Assembly (NCBI RefSeq): GCF_902459535.1
Contig: NZ_LR699553.1
Location: forward strand, 310,001-374,000
Length of the DNA: 64,000 bases
Reading direction: 5' to 3'
From: Paraburkholderia dioscoreae
GTDB lineage: Bacteria; Pseudomonadota; Gammaproteobacteria; Burkholderiales; Burkholderiaceae
Below the pieces are notes generated by a model. That model worked only from the letters and a program-made list of their open reading frames with translations. It searched no databases and was not told the origin of the DNA. A program made the position numbers and the translations under genes. Shown piece by piece: positions 1 to 8,534 of this stretch. Position 1 is the first letter of the stretch; each line of letters begins with the position of its first letter.

Positions 1-1
1 C

Positions 2-244
2 GGCTCGTACACGTGGGACGCGGGCATGCTACTCGGCCATGCCGTGCCGGTCGCGCTGAAGGCGGCTGCGCCGGGCACGCCGGAGTTTCGCCGCGCATTG
101 CGCGACGCGCTCGAGTCGACGCGAGGTCTTGCCGATACCAACGGCGTCGTCAACATGAGTGCCACGGATCATCTCGGGCTCGATCAACGGGCGCGTGTGA
201 TGGTCGAAATCAGGAATGCGAAGTGGGTTTATCAGCCGCGCTGA
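2..244 (+). CDS. ABC transporter solute-binding protein, C-terminal fragment
   Basis: The reading frame is already open at the window edge and runs to a TGA at 242–244, so only the last 80 residues are present. The sequence (SYTWDAGMLLGHAVP near its start, then a helix-rich segment ending in MVEIRNAKWVYQ) resembles the C-terminal lobe of periplasmic branched-chain amino acid-type (Leu/Ile/Val, LivK-like) solute-binding proteins. In those proteins a closing beta strand like VMVEIRNAKWV ends the domain. Such proteins bind a ligand in the periplasm and pass it to a Liv-type ABC permease. No transporter genes follow on this side, so any partners lie upstream of the window. The substrate cannot be inferred. 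Confidence 0.7.
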   Translation, partial: GSYTWDAGMLLGHAVPVALKAAAPGTPEFRRALRDALESTRGLADTNGVVNMSATDHLGLDQRARVMVEIRNAKWVYQPR

Positions 245-410
245 ATGAAAGGGCGCATGCGCTTCTCGGGAAAACGCCGGGCTGTTTCAGGTTTTCTCGC
301 TCCGCAGAAAGCCCTTTGGGGGCTTAGCGAAGCTCCGGGTCTGCAGGCGCTCCCGATGAACGCAGCCCGGTCCAACAGACACACCGACACCGACATACGG
401 ATTGCTGATC

Positions 411-1298
411 ATGTCTCAGACACCACACGGTAACAACGCGTTTTACGCGCACTATCAATCGCTCCAGTTGCATCGCCATCCGCACGGCGTGCTCGAAGTC
501 GTGATGAACGGCGAGGGCGCCAACAAAAGCGGACTCGCCACGGCCAACGCGCGCATGCACTTCGAGCTCGCCGAAATCTGGCGCGACATCGACCGCGATC
601 CCGACACGCGTGTCGCGATCATTCGCGGTGAAGGCAAAGGATTTTCGGCCGGCGGCGACCTGCAACTCGTCGAAGACATGGCGACCGATTTCGACGTGCG
701 CGCGCGCGTCTGGCGCGAGGCGCGCGATCTGGTCTACAACGTGATCAATTGCAGCAAGCCGATCGTATCGGCCATGCACGGGCCGGCGGTGGGCGCGGGG
801 CTCGTCGCGGGCCTGCTCGCCGACATCTCGATCGCGGCGAAGACGGCGCGCATTATCGACGGTCATACGCGTCTGGGCGTGGCCGCGGGCGATCACGCGG
901 CGATCGTCTGGCCGCTCCTGTGCGGCATGGCGAAGGCCAAGTATTACCTGATGCTGTGCGAGCCGGTGAGCGGCGAAGAGGCGGAGCGCATTGGGCTCGT
1001 GTCGCTGGCCGTCGACGAAAACGATCTGCTGCCCAAGGCTTTCGAGGTCGCGCAGAAGCTGGCCAGCGGCTCGCAAACGGCGATTCGCTGGACCAAATAC
1101 GCGTTGAACAACTGGCTGCGTTCGGCGGGGCCGGCGTTCGACACGTCGCTCGCACTGGAATTCATGGGTTTTGCCGGGCCGGATGTACGCGAAGGCGTGA
1201 ACTCGCTGCGCGAGCGCCGCGCGCCGGATTTCGGCGGCGCCGACCCGTGGCGCGGGCAGCCGTCCGGCGGCGGCGCAGCGGGCGGCGAGCCCTCGTGA
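411..1298 (+). CDS. Enoyl-CoA hydratase/isomerase family protein
   Basis: A 295-residue crotonase-fold protein. The oxyanion-hole segment with GKGFSAGGDLQL (about residues 70–83) and the second segment SAMHGPAVGAGLVAGLLADI (about 120–140) are classic for the family, which hydrates, isomerises or hydrolyses acyl-CoA thioesters. Length is slightly above the usual 255–270 because of a short N-terminal extension and a Gly-rich tail (GQPSGGGAAGG). The ATG at 411 is preferred over an in-frame TTG at 402, which would only add MLI. It stands alone between the binding-protein fragment and phaM, so neighbours do not fix the substrate. Function beyond the superfamily is not established. Confidence 0.85.
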   Translation: MSQTPHGNNAFYAHYQSLQLHRHPHGVLEVVMNGEGANKSGLATANARMHFELAEIWRDIDRDPDTRVAIIRGEGKGFSAGGDLQLVEDMATDFDVRARVWREARDLVYNVINCSKPIVSAMHGPAVGAGLVAGLLADISIAAKTARIIDGHTRLGVAAGDHAAIVWPLLCGMAKAKYYLMLCEPVSGEEAERIGLVSLAVDENDLLPKAFEVAQKLASGSQTAIRWTKYALNNWLRSAGPAFDTSLALEFMGFAGPDVREGVNSLRERRAPDFGGADPWRGQPSGGGAAGGEPS

Positions 1299-1380
1299 TG
1301 CTACCTCCCGCGCGGTATGATCGAATCAGACGCGCGCACAACGGCGCCCCTTTCTCACCTTATGCAGCGAGGCGACAAGC

Positions 1381-2202
1381 ATGACTACTCCTGACACCAC
1401 GCCGCCTTTCCCCGGGTTTCCCGGTTTTCCGCCCGCCGAAATGCTCGAGCGCATGTGGGGCATGATGCGCATGTCGCCGTTCGGCTCGGCTTTCTCCGGC
1501 GCGCAACCGAGCGGCGGCCTCGGACCCTCGCTCTCGATGATGTCCGACATGATGGCGCCGCTCACGAATGTCGAAGAACTCGACAAGCGCATTACCGACA
1601 TGCGCGCGGTCGAACAATGGCTCAAGCTGAATCTGAGCATGTTGCAGTCCGCGATTCAGGCGCTCGAAGTGCAACGCGCGACCCTCGCGACATTGCGGGC
1701 GTTCGGCGCCTTCGCACAGTCGTCGATGGCGCAGCCCACGGCGGCATCCGCAGCGCCGAGTCCCGCGCCGGCGACGGGCTGGCCGCATCCGGCGGCGCCG
1801 ACACCGGCGGCGGCCGCTTCGGCGAGCGCCGGATCATCGGCCGAAGAGCCATCCGGCGACGAAGAGCAAGCGCCCGCAACGCCGCCATTCGACGCGTCCG
1901 CGTGGTGGAATCTGCTGCAATCCCAGTTCAACCAGATCGCCCAGTTTGCGATGACGCAGCCGGCGGCTGCGGCGGGCAGCCCGGCAACGGATTCCACGCC
2001 AGGTGACGAGGCGGCTTCGGCATCCGCCGGCGAGCCGACGGGCGATGCGCGGCGGGCGCCCGCGCAAGGCTCAGAGCACACAGCCACGCGGCCGGCAGCG
2101 AAACGGGCATCGACTTCGGCGAAGCGTGCGAGCGGCACAACCAGCACGAGCAGCACGAGCAGCACGAGCGCCAGCCCGAAAGCCACGAAAAAACCTGTCT
2201 GA
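1381..2202 (+). CDS. phaM: PhaM-type polyhydroxyalkanoate granule regulatory protein
   Basis: A 273-residue protein in three parts. The N-terminus is Pro/Met-rich, with PPAEMLERMWGMMRM near residue 20. A conserved middle (about 55–110) carries VEELDKRITDMRAVEQWLKLNLSM, a hallmark of the PhaM family. A low-complexity Ala/Pro/Ser region ends in a basic Lys/Ser/Thr tail (AKRASTSAKRAS, then STS repeats and KATKKP). In Ralstonia eutropha, PhaM binds and activates the PHB synthase PhaC1 and attaches granules to DNA through a Lys-rich tail. The basic end here fits the same nucleoid-binding role, which is an inference for this organism. A monocistronic layout is likely, 82 bp after the preceding gene. 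Confidence 0.82.
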   Translation: MTTPDTTPPFPGFPGFPPAEMLERMWGMMRMSPFGSAFSGAQPSGGLGPSLSMMSDMMAPLTNVEELDKRITDMRAVEQWLKLNLSMLQSAIQALEVQRATLATLRAFGAFAQSSMAQPTAASAAPSPAPATGWPHPAAPTPAAAASASAGSSAEEPSGDEEQAPATPPFDASAWWNLLQSQFNQIAQFAMTQPAAAAGSPATDSTPGDEAASASAGEPTGDARRAPAQGSEHTATRPAAKRASTSAKRASGTTSTSSTSSTSASPKATKKPV

Positions 2203-2765
2203 AGCGAGCAATGAAACACGGCGGCGCGACCCGCCGCCCTGGCGCCGGATGCCAGGACGAATTCGCGTCTGTCATGGTTTTGACCCCGATCTTCGACACA
2301 CTCCGCGAATCTCGCGTTTTCTTGCGGAAGGTCAGGCAGGCACCGGAATTGCGCCTCCTACGGTGCGGGTTCCGTCAGGGCAGCGTGCTATCATTGTGTA
2401 AGCTTTATTTGGCTTTTGGGCGTGCGTTGAAAACAATCAATCCAACCGCCCTTGCTCCATTCACCGCCGGCACGACCGGCGCAGGGCTGGACGGTGCGGT
2501 TTTCATCGCAAACTGGCTCGACCTCAGGCACGGGTATCCCTCACCCACGGTTGGCCGCGCAGCGCGTAACAAACGGCTGGGCGCATGCGCAAAACGCCAG
2601 GACTTCTTTGCCGCCACGTGCATCTGGGCGGCCGATTACCGCGTAAAATTGAATGCTTGGCCGGCAAAATGGCGCGCACCTGGTGCGATCCGTTCGTCGT
2701 GAGCAAAACGTACTACATGTAGTAGTAACAGACACAGACAGTATGCGCAGAACAGGGGTGGGACT
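2203..2765. other. Intergenic region with no supported gene
   Basis: About 560 bp between phaM and the ferritin-like gene. Short ORFs cross it on both strands, but their composition (Arg/Pro/Ala-rich, no motif, no ribosome binding site) looks like GC-rich background. The 3' end holds a perfect 14-bp palindrome annotated separately. A TAAAAT at 2644–2649 could be a -10 element for the downstream gene, but no convincing -35 is visible. Confidence 0.5.
2711..2724. promoter_or_regulatory. Perfect 14-bp palindrome upstream of ferritin-like gene
   Basis: TACTACATGTAGTA reads identically on both strands and ends 41 bp before the start codon of the ferritin-like gene. It is AT-richer than its surroundings and lies where a repressor operator would be expected. 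No transcription factor is assigned. Confidence 0.4.
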
Positions 2766-3638
2766 ATGAACACCATGCTTTATCCGGAACTTTATAAATC
2801 GCTCGAATCCGTTCGATGGGACATGGAGAAAGACATTCCCTGGGACAAGTTCGATGCATCGCTATTGACCGACGAGCAGGCAGCGACGATCAAGATGAAC
2901 GCGATCACCGAATGGTCGGCGTTGCCCGCCACGGAAATGTTTCTGCGTGACAACCACCACGACAGCGATTTTTCCGCGTTCATGAGCGTGTGGTTCTTCG
3001 AAGAACAGAAGCATTCGCTGGTGCTGATGGAATATCTGCGCCGCTTCAAACCGGAAATGTGTCCGACCGAAGAAGAACTGCACGCTGTGCGCTTCGAATT
3101 CGATCCGGCGCCGCCGCTCGAAACGCTAATGCTGCACTTCTGCGGCGAAATCCGCCTGAATCACTGGTATCGCCGTGCTGCCGAATGGCACACCGAGCCG
3201 GTCATCAAGCACATCTACGAAACCATCTCGCGCGACGAAGCCCGTCACGGCGGCGCATATCTGCGCTACATGAAGAAGGCGATGGCGCAAACCGGCGACA
3301 TCGCGCGTGCCGCGTTTGCGAAGATCGGCGTGCTGATGGCATCGGCTCGCCGCACGGAAAAGCCGTTGCACCCCACCAACCTGCACGTGAACCAGGCGCT
3401 GTTCCCGCGCGACACGATTCAATCGCGTCTGCCGGATCCGGAATGGCTCGAGCGCTGGCTCGACGAACAGATCCGTTTCGACGACGGCTGGGAAAAGAAG
3501 GTGGTCGAGCGCATTCTGCACAACCTGTCGATTCTTTTCGAGCGCACGTTCAATACGGCGCAGGAACTGAACCGCTACCGCAAGGAAGTGGTTGCGCGTC
3601 TGCAGGCTGAGCAGAAGTCGGCTGAACAGCCGGCTTGA
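2766..3638 (+). CDS. Ferritin-like di-iron carboxylate protein
   Basis: A 290-residue all-helical protein with two iron-ligand motifs typical of ferritin-like and acyl-ACP desaturase-type four-helix bundles: EEQKH at about residues 79–83 and DEARH at about 157–161. The spacing and the preceding helix (FSAFMSVWFF) fit a di-iron oxygenase or oxidase fold. The enzyme activity is unknown. Iron storage is less likely than redox or desaturase-like chemistry because the protein is much longer than true ferritins. The ATG at 2766 follows a purine-rich AGAACAGGGGTGGGACT. It appears monocistronic, with a palindrome upstream and a rho-independent terminator downstream. Confidence 0.78.
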   Translation: MNTMLYPELYKSLESVRWDMEKDIPWDKFDASLLTDEQAATIKMNAITEWSALPATEMFLRDNHHDSDFSAFMSVWFFEEQKHSLVLMEYLRRFKPEMCPTEEELHAVRFEFDPAPPLETLMLHFCGEIRLNHWYRRAAEWHTEPVIKHIYETISRDEARHGGAYLRYMKKAMAQTGDIARAAFAKIGVLMASARRTEKPLHPTNLHVNQALFPRDTIQSRLPDPEWLERWLDEQIRFDDGWEKKVVERILHNLSILFERTFNTAQELNRYRKEVVARLQAEQKSAEQPA

Positions 3639-3704
3639 TGGCCGCGAGCGCCTGACTCCGGTTCGCGGCGCTCGCCGCGAGCGGATGTAAGAGTTTGAAG
3701 AAAG

Positions 3705-3736
3705 GTCCGGCACGCGCGAGCTTGTCGGGCTTTTTT
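3705..3736 (+). terminator. Rho-independent terminator of ferritin-like gene
   Basis: An 8-bp stem (GTCCGGCA pairing with TGTCGGGC, two G·T pairs) around a 10-nt loop, followed directly by six T residues at 3731–3736. Confidence 0.75.
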
Positions 3737-3788
3737 GCTTCATGCCGTGTATCGTGACGGCACTTCCCTGTTTCTTTCCGACTCCGTC

Positions 3789-4271
3789 ATGGCTGCTACT
3801 TTTGAACGCAAGATCCTTACGCGCGATGCACTCGTGACGCTGCGTCCTTCGCTGAGCACGCCGGTGGTGTTTACCAACGGCGTGTTCGATATCCTGCATC
3901 GCGGGCATGTCACGTATCTCGCGGATGCCAAGGCGTTGGGCGCGTGTCTGATTGTCGGCGTGAATAGCGATGCATCGGTTCGCATGCTCGGGAAAGGCGA
4001 CGACCGGCCGATCAATAACGAGGCTGACCGGATGGCCTTGCTGGCGGCACTAGAGAGCGTCGACTACGTGGTGTGCTTCGGCGAGAAAACGCCCGTCGAG
4101 TTGATTTCGGCGCTTCGGCCGGATGTGCTCGTCAAGGGCGGCGACTACGACATGGACGCGTTGCCCGAGTCGGCCATTGTGCGAAGCTGGGGCGGCAAGG
4201 CGCTGGCGATCCCCTTCGAGCATGACCGCTCGACCACGGCATTGCTGAACAAAGTCCGTACACAAGGCTAA
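3789..4271 (+). CDS. rfaE2: D-glycero-beta-D-manno-heptose 1-phosphate adenylyltransferase
   Basis: A 160-residue nucleotidyltransferase that transfers AMP to heptose 1-phosphate, forming ADP-heptose for the LPS inner core in the cytoplasm. The signature GVFDILHRGHVTYL (HxGH nucleotide-binding motif, about residues 31–44) and the later KGGDYDMDALPES segment match the C-terminal domain of E. coli HldE. Here it is a free-standing protein (also called HldC), as is usual in betaproteobacteria. The ATG at 3789 gives a standard N-terminus; an in-frame start at 3735 would run into the upstream terminator. It converges on a small minus-strand gene. Confidence 0.92.
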   Translation: MAATFERKILTRDALVTLRPSLSTPVVFTNGVFDILHRGHVTYLADAKALGACLIVGVNSDASVRMLGKGDDRPINNEADRMALLAALESVDYVVCFGEKTPVELISALRPDVLVKGGDYDMDALPESAIVRSWGGKALAIPFEHDRSTTALLNKVRTQG

Positions 4272-4362
4272 CGGCTGAATGTCGTATCAATGGCGCCACG
4301 CTTAAGGTGACGCATCGAGCCGGCTTCTAGAATCTCTCCTGCTTGCTGTGCGACGGCCGGCG

Positions 4363-4602
4363 TTACTGCGCCAGCGAAGATGCCGCGATCGGCGCTACCG
4401 GTGCCGGGCCGCCCACCACTGCCTGATCGGCGGCCTCGGCTGCCGTGACCGGTTGCACCTTCAACCATTCCGGATGAACCTGGCGGTTCAGATGGTTGGG
4501 CTCGCGTCCGCCGGCTGTGGGCGTCGGGCCGAATACGCCGCGCACCGCGACGAATGCCAGCATGTTGGCAAGAAACAATATGGCGATCAGCCAGCGCAGC
4601 AT
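4363..4602 (-). CDS. Small membrane-anchored protein of unknown function
   Basis: A 79-residue protein with one N-terminal hydrophobic segment (LIAILFLANMLAFVAV, about residues 5–20), then a Pro/Gly-rich hydrophilic part with PEWLKVQPVTAAEA. A single-pass anchor with a periplasmic tail is the simplest topology. It lies 75 bp downstream of coaX on the same strand, so co-transcription with birA–coaX is plausible. The WLKVQPV segment recalls the linker of SPOR-type cell-division proteins, but the SPOR domain itself is absent. Function is unknown. Confidence 0.6.
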   Translation of the reverse strand: MLRWLIAILFLANMLAFVAVRGVFGPTPTAGGREPNHLNRQVHPEWLKVQPVTAAEAADQAVVGGPAPVAPIAASSLAQ

Positions 4603-4677
4603 TGTTGGTTTTCCCCGTCCAGAAGTTGAGCCGCCGTTGTCCCGTGGTTATTCCGCCGCTATCCATGTGGTCGCGAT

Positions 4678-5490
4678 TCAGGTTCCACGTTCCACCGCGC
4701 GCCCGGCAGCAATCAGCGCAAGACCGGACAGCACGAGCGAATCGTGGCGAGTATGCGGCACTTTCAGTGCGCTCGCCACTTCGTCTACCGCGCCGCCGCT
4801 GACCACGAGCCGCACCGGCACCTGCCACTCGTCCTGCAGATCGCGCCACATGCGCTCGACCAGGCCCGCTTGCGCCAACGTGCAACCGGCGGACAATGAG
4901 CGCGGCGTATCGGTTGCAAAGAACGGGCCGCGGCGTGCCGCGTCACGCGTACTGCCGCCGAGCAGGCCGCGGGCCGCGCTGGCGTCGAGCGTTGGCAGTT
5001 GTGCCGTGTGCTCGCCCAGCGAGCGCATCATCAAAGTCCAGCCAGGCGCGATCAGACCGCCGACAAAGCAGCCGTCCGCGCACAATGCCTCGAGCGTGGT
5101 TGCCGTGCCGAACGTCGCGATCAGGAGATGTTCGCCCGGAAACGCCGCGTGCGCGCCGATCAGGCCGGCCCAGCGGTCGCTGCCGAGCGTATGCGGCGCA
5201 GCGTAGCTGTTGGTCACGCCGCATTGCTGCGCGCAGGCGCGGATCGTCGTGAGCGGCAACTGTGGCCAGCGCGCTTCGAGCAACGCGGCAATCCGCTTCG
5301 CGACGCTTTCGCCCGCCACGTTCGACAACCATGCACCGCCCGGCGTGGGCAGGTTCAGCCAGTCCGGCTGATGCTCGCCGCCGTGCGTCAGCGCGCCGCT
5401 CGCGATCTGCGAACCGCCTGCCTGCACCAGTGCCCACTTGATGCGGCTATTGCCCGCGTCGATCAGCAAACAGGGCGCGCCGCTCGTCAT
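4678..5490 (-). CDS. coaX: Type III pantothenate kinase
   Basis: A 270-residue enzyme that phosphorylates pantothenate, the first step of coenzyme A synthesis, in the cytoplasm. N-terminal LLIDAGNSRIKWALV (residues 7–21) is the ASKHA phosphate-binding loop of CoaX with the DxGNSxxKW signature. HTLGSDRWAGLIGA and FGTATTLEAL are further family motifs, and GGLIAPGW follows. The coding region overlaps the end of birA by 4 bp, showing translational coupling. The birA–coaX pairing is conserved in betaproteobacteria and recalls the Bvg accessory factor first described beside birA in Bordetella. Confidence 0.95.
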   Translation of the reverse strand: MTSGAPCLLIDAGNSRIKWALVQAGGSQIASGALTHGGEHQPDWLNLPTPGGAWLSNVAGESVAKRIAALLEARWPQLPLTTIRACAQQCGVTNSYAAPHTLGSDRWAGLIGAHAAFPGEHLLIATFGTATTLEALCADGCFVGGLIAPGWTLMMRSLGEHTAQLPTLDASAARGLLGGSTRDAARRGPFFATDTPRSLSAGCTLAQAGLVERMWRDLQDEWQVPVRLVVSGGAVDEVASALKVPHTRHDSLVLSGLALIAAGRAVERGT

Positions 5491-6404
5491 GCAGCACCGT
5501 CGGCGAGACGCAGGGAGACGTCGCCGGTCGCCACAGTCTGCCGACCGCTTGGGGTATCGAGCAGCAACTGACCCTGCTCGTCGACGCCCGCTGCCACGCC
5601 GCGCATCTGCTCTTCGCCTTGTTCCAGCAATACGACTTCGCGGCCCGCGTACGCGTGCACCGCGTTCCAGCGCGCCTGGAACGGCGCGAAGCCTTCAGCG
5701 CCGAAGCGCTGCAAGGCTGGTTCGAGCGCGTTCAGCTCGGCGGCGAGTGTGTCGGTGAGATTGGCGTTGGGCAGCGCGCGCTGCAGGGCGGTCGGCATGG
5801 TGCCGCGCGCTTGCGGCGGCGTAGCGGCGTTCAGCGCGCCCACTTTGGCGGCGAGTTCGTCCGCGCCCTTGACGTTGGTGCCGATGCCGATCACCACCGC
5901 GCTGGCGTTTTCCGTGCTCCACGCCGTTTCGATCAGGATGCCGGCCAGCTTGTCGCCTTCGAGCAGGACGTCGTTCGGCCACTTCAGCGCGATCTGGCCG
6001 GGGCCGGCGACCGGCAGCGAGCGCAGCCCGTCGACCAGCGCGACGCCCACCGCGAGGCTCAGACCCGCGAGTCCTTCGAGCGGACGCGGCAGCACGCACG
6101 CCACGGAAAACAGCAGCGCATTGCCCGGCTCCGCATACCACGGACGGCCACGGCGGCCGCGCCCGGCAGTCTGCAGATACGCGACCCGCACGATCGGCCG
6201 CGGCAGCGCGCCGGCCTTGCGTGGCAGCGCCTTGACGCGGGCCATCAGGTCGGCATTGGTCGAGCCGGTTTCCTCGACGATTTCGATCGGCCAATCGTGC
6301 GCGTGCGGGCCGAACAGGGCGACGGCGCGCTCACGGTCGATGCGCCAATCGGCTTGGGTCGCAGCTACGGCAGCGGCCGGCGGGGGAGTTCTGGAAGCGT
6401 TCAT
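5487..6404 (-). CDS. birA: Biotin–[acetyl-CoA-carboxylase] ligase
   Basis: A 305-residue biotin protein ligase that activates biotin as biotinyl-AMP and attaches it to the carboxyl-carrier protein of acetyl-CoA carboxylase. Visible motifs are STNADLM (about residues 48–54), the adenylate-binding loop GRGRRGRPW, LKWPNDVLLEG and KLAGILIE. The N-terminus (first ~30 residues, Pro/Ala-rich) has no recognisable helix-turn-helix, so this looks like a monofunctional ligase and not the bifunctional repressor of E. coli. It is the first gene of a leftward run with coaX, divergent from the Mla operon. Confidence 0.95.
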   Translation of the reverse strand: MNASRTPPPAAAVAATQADWRIDRERAVALFGPHAHDWPIEIVEETGSTNADLMARVKALPRKAGALPRPIVRVAYLQTAGRGRRGRPWYAEPGNALLFSVACVLPRPLEGLAGLSLAVGVALVDGLRSLPVAGPGQIALKWPNDVLLEGDKLAGILIETAWSTENASAVVIGIGTNVKGADELAAKVGALNAATPPQARGTMPTALQRALPNANLTDTLAAELNALEPALQRFGAEGFAPFQARWNAVHAYAGREVVLLEQGEEQMRGVAAGVDEQGQLLLDTPSGRQTVATGDVSLRLADGAA

Positions 6405-6509
6405 GGCTCATATTGTAGCGACAGCGAAGCCGGTGAGCCCACGTGGACGGTTCATCGGCCGCGCCTTCGTTACAATGGCCCCTAATCCGATAACCAGATT
6501 CAGCGATCC

Positions 6510-7643
6510 TTGAACTACGACACTCCGCCCGGCCTCGAAGTCGCGGCAGGCAGCCAAGGCAAGATCGTCCGGCTCTCGGGCCAGTGGACGGCGCTAGCGC
6601 TCGCGCGCGATCGGGCTACCGGGCACGTGATTCCCCTGTTGCTGTCACTGGTCGGCGCCGAAGGCATCGGCGGGTGGGATCTCTCGCGCATCGACCGGAT
6701 GGACCACGTGGGCGGCCAGGCGCTGTGGCGCGTGTGGGGCCACAAGATGCCGGCGGACACCACGCTCACCGATACGCAACGCGACATTTTCGAGCGCATC
6801 GCCCTGCTCGACACCGTGCGCGAGACGGCCGAGCCGGTGATCAAACTCGATCCGTTCACGCGGCTGGGGCTCGCGATCTTCTCGTTCTTCGAGCATCTGT
6901 ACGGCGGCGTGGCCATGCTCGGGCGCGTCGTGCTCGATCTGCTGGCGATCGCGCGCAAGCCGAAGATCACGCCGTGGACCGAGATTTCCGCGAACGTCTA
7001 CAACGCCGGCACGCAGGCCTTGCCGATCACGGCGCTGGTCGCGTTCCTGATCGGCATCGTGCTGAGCTATCTGTCGGCGCAGCAACTGCGGCTTTTTGGC
7101 GCAAACCAGTACATCGTCAATATTCTCGGCCTCTCGGTGATCCGCGAACTCGGACCGGTGCTCTCGGCGATTCTGGTGGCGGGCCGCTCGGGTTCGGCGA
7201 TCACCGCGCAGATCGGCGTGATGCGCGTGACCGAAGAACTCGACGCCATGCGCGTAATGGGCATTCCGCATGGCCTGCGGCTGATCCTGCCGCGCGTGCT
7301 TGCGCTCGGCGTGGCGATGCCGCTGCTCGTCATGTGGACCAACATCATCGCGCTGACCGGCGGCGCGCTGGCCGCCAAGATCGTGCTCGGCATCGACATG
7401 AGCTACTTCGCGCGGGCTTTGCCGGGCGTGGTGCCGGTGGCGAATCTGTGGATCGGGCTCGGCAAGGGCGTCGTCTTCGGCATGCTGATCGCGATCGTCG
7501 GCTGTCACTTCGGTTTCCGTATCAAGGCCAATTCGCAGAGTCTCGGCGAAGGCACGACGACCTCGGTGGTCACCTCGATTACGATCGTGATTCTCGCGGA
7601 CGCCGTGTTCGCGATCCTCTTTCAGAACGTGGGGCTTGGATGA
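6510..7643 (+). CDS. mlaE: MlaE-type lipid ABC transporter permease with N-terminal STAS domain
   Basis: A 377-residue inner-membrane permease of the MlaE/Ttg2B family. The first ~100 residues form a soluble STAS-like domain (IVRLSGQWTALAL, then WDLSRIDRMDHVGGQALW). The rest is the membrane part with about five hydrophobic segments and the family hallmark VIRELGPVLSAILVAGRSGSA (about residues 211–231), followed by EELDAMRVMGI. E. coli MlaE (260 residues) has no fused STAS domain and uses the separate MlaB. The start is a TTG at 6510, because the frame has a TAA at 6483–6485 and no ATG or GTG in between. It overlaps the ATPase gene by 4 bp (ATGA). Confidence 0.9.
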   Translation: MNYDTPPGLEVAAGSQGKIVRLSGQWTALALARDRATGHVIPLLLSLVGAEGIGGWDLSRIDRMDHVGGQALWRVWGHKMPADTTLTDTQRDIFERIALLDTVRETAEPVIKLDPFTRLGLAIFSFFEHLYGGVAMLGRVVLDLLAIARKPKITPWTEISANVYNAGTQALPITALVAFLIGIVLSYLSAQQLRLFGANQYIVNILGLSVIRELGPVLSAILVAGRSGSAITAQIGVMRVTEELDAMRVMGIPHGLRLILPRVLALGVAMPLLVMWTNIIALTGGALAAKIVLGIDMSYFARALPGVVPVANLWIGLGKGVVFGMLIAIVGCHFGFRIKANSQSLGEGTTTSVVTSITIVILADAVFAILFQNVGLG

Positions 7644-8518
7644 TCGCGCCACTTACTCAGGCCGTGCGCGGCCAGCCCGTGCCCTCGATCGCCGAACCGG
7701 TGATCGAAGTGATCGACGTGACCAAGCGCTATGGCCGCAACATCGTGCATCAGCATCTGAATCTGGAAGTGCGGCGCGGCGAGATCATGGCGATCGTCGG
7801 CGGCTCGGGTTCCGGCAAGACAACGCTGGTGCGGCAGATTCTCGGTCTCGAGCAGCCTTCGTCCGGCACCATCAAGCTGTTCGGCGAGGATCTCGCGACC
7901 ATTTCGCCGGAGACCGCGCTGCTGATGCGCAGCCGCTCCGGCATGCTGTTTCAGCGCGGCGCGCTGTTCTCGTCGCTCTCGGTGTTCGACAACATCGCAC
8001 AGCCGGTGCGCGAACTCGGCAAGGTGCCCGAAGACCTGTTGCGCGATATCGTGATGCTCAAGCTCGAAATGGTCGGCCTGCCGTGCAAGCATGCGTCGAA
8101 AATGCCGTCGGCGCTGTCGGGCGGCATGATCAAACGCGTGGGCATTGCCCGCGCGATCGCGCTCGAACCGGAGCTTCTCTTTCTCGACGAGCCGACCGCC
8201 GGGCTCGATCCGCAGGCGTCCGATGAATTCGTCGAGCTGATCTCCGCGCTGCACCGCGCGCTCGGCCTGACGGTGGTGATGGTCACGCACGATCTCGACA
8301 CGATGATCGCGCTGTCCACCCGCGTCGCGGTGCTGGCCGATCGCAAGGTGCTGGTCGCCGCGCCGGTCGAAGAAGCGGCGGCGGTCGATCATCCTTTCAT
8401 CCGCGAATATTTCCTCGGCTTGCGTGGGCGGCGCGCATTGCAGGCGTTGCCGCCGGAGCGCCGTGCGAAGCTGCCGCGCGCGGCGCTCGAGCCGGCGTCG
8501 TCCGAATTGCCGCTGTGA
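7640..8518 (+). CDS. mlaF: MlaF-type lipid ABC transporter ATPase
   Basis: A 292-residue ABC ATPase driving phospholipid or sterol-type transport with the MlaE permease. It has Walker A GGSGSGKTT (about 54–62), signature LSGGM (about 159), Walker B LLFLDEPTAGLDP (about 178–190) and the H-loop VMVTHD. The C-terminal extension after the ATPase core (REYFLGLRGRRALQ and beyond) is typical of the Mla/Mkl subfamily. The start codon overlaps the stop of the permease (ATGA), and the MCE-domain gene follows after 16 bp, so the operon structure is clear. Confidence 0.92.
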   Translation: MIAPLTQAVRGQPVPSIAEPVIEVIDVTKRYGRNIVHQHLNLEVRRGEIMAIVGGSGSGKTTLVRQILGLEQPSSGTIKLFGEDLATISPETALLMRSRSGMLFQRGALFSSLSVFDNIAQPVRELGKVPEDLLRDIVMLKLEMVGLPCKHASKMPSALSGGMIKRVGIARAIALEPELLFLDEPTAGLDPQASDEFVELISALHRALGLTVVMVTHDLDTMIALSTRVAVLADRKVLVAAPVEEAAAVDHPFIREYFLGLRGRRALQALPPERRAKLPRAALEPASSELPL

Positions 8519-8534
8519 ACCAGGGAACCTGACA

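Noticed and set aside
2211..2702. A 163-codon ORF between phaM and the ferritin-like gene
   Set aside because: No ribosome binding site, no recognisable domain, composition like random GC-rich DNA.
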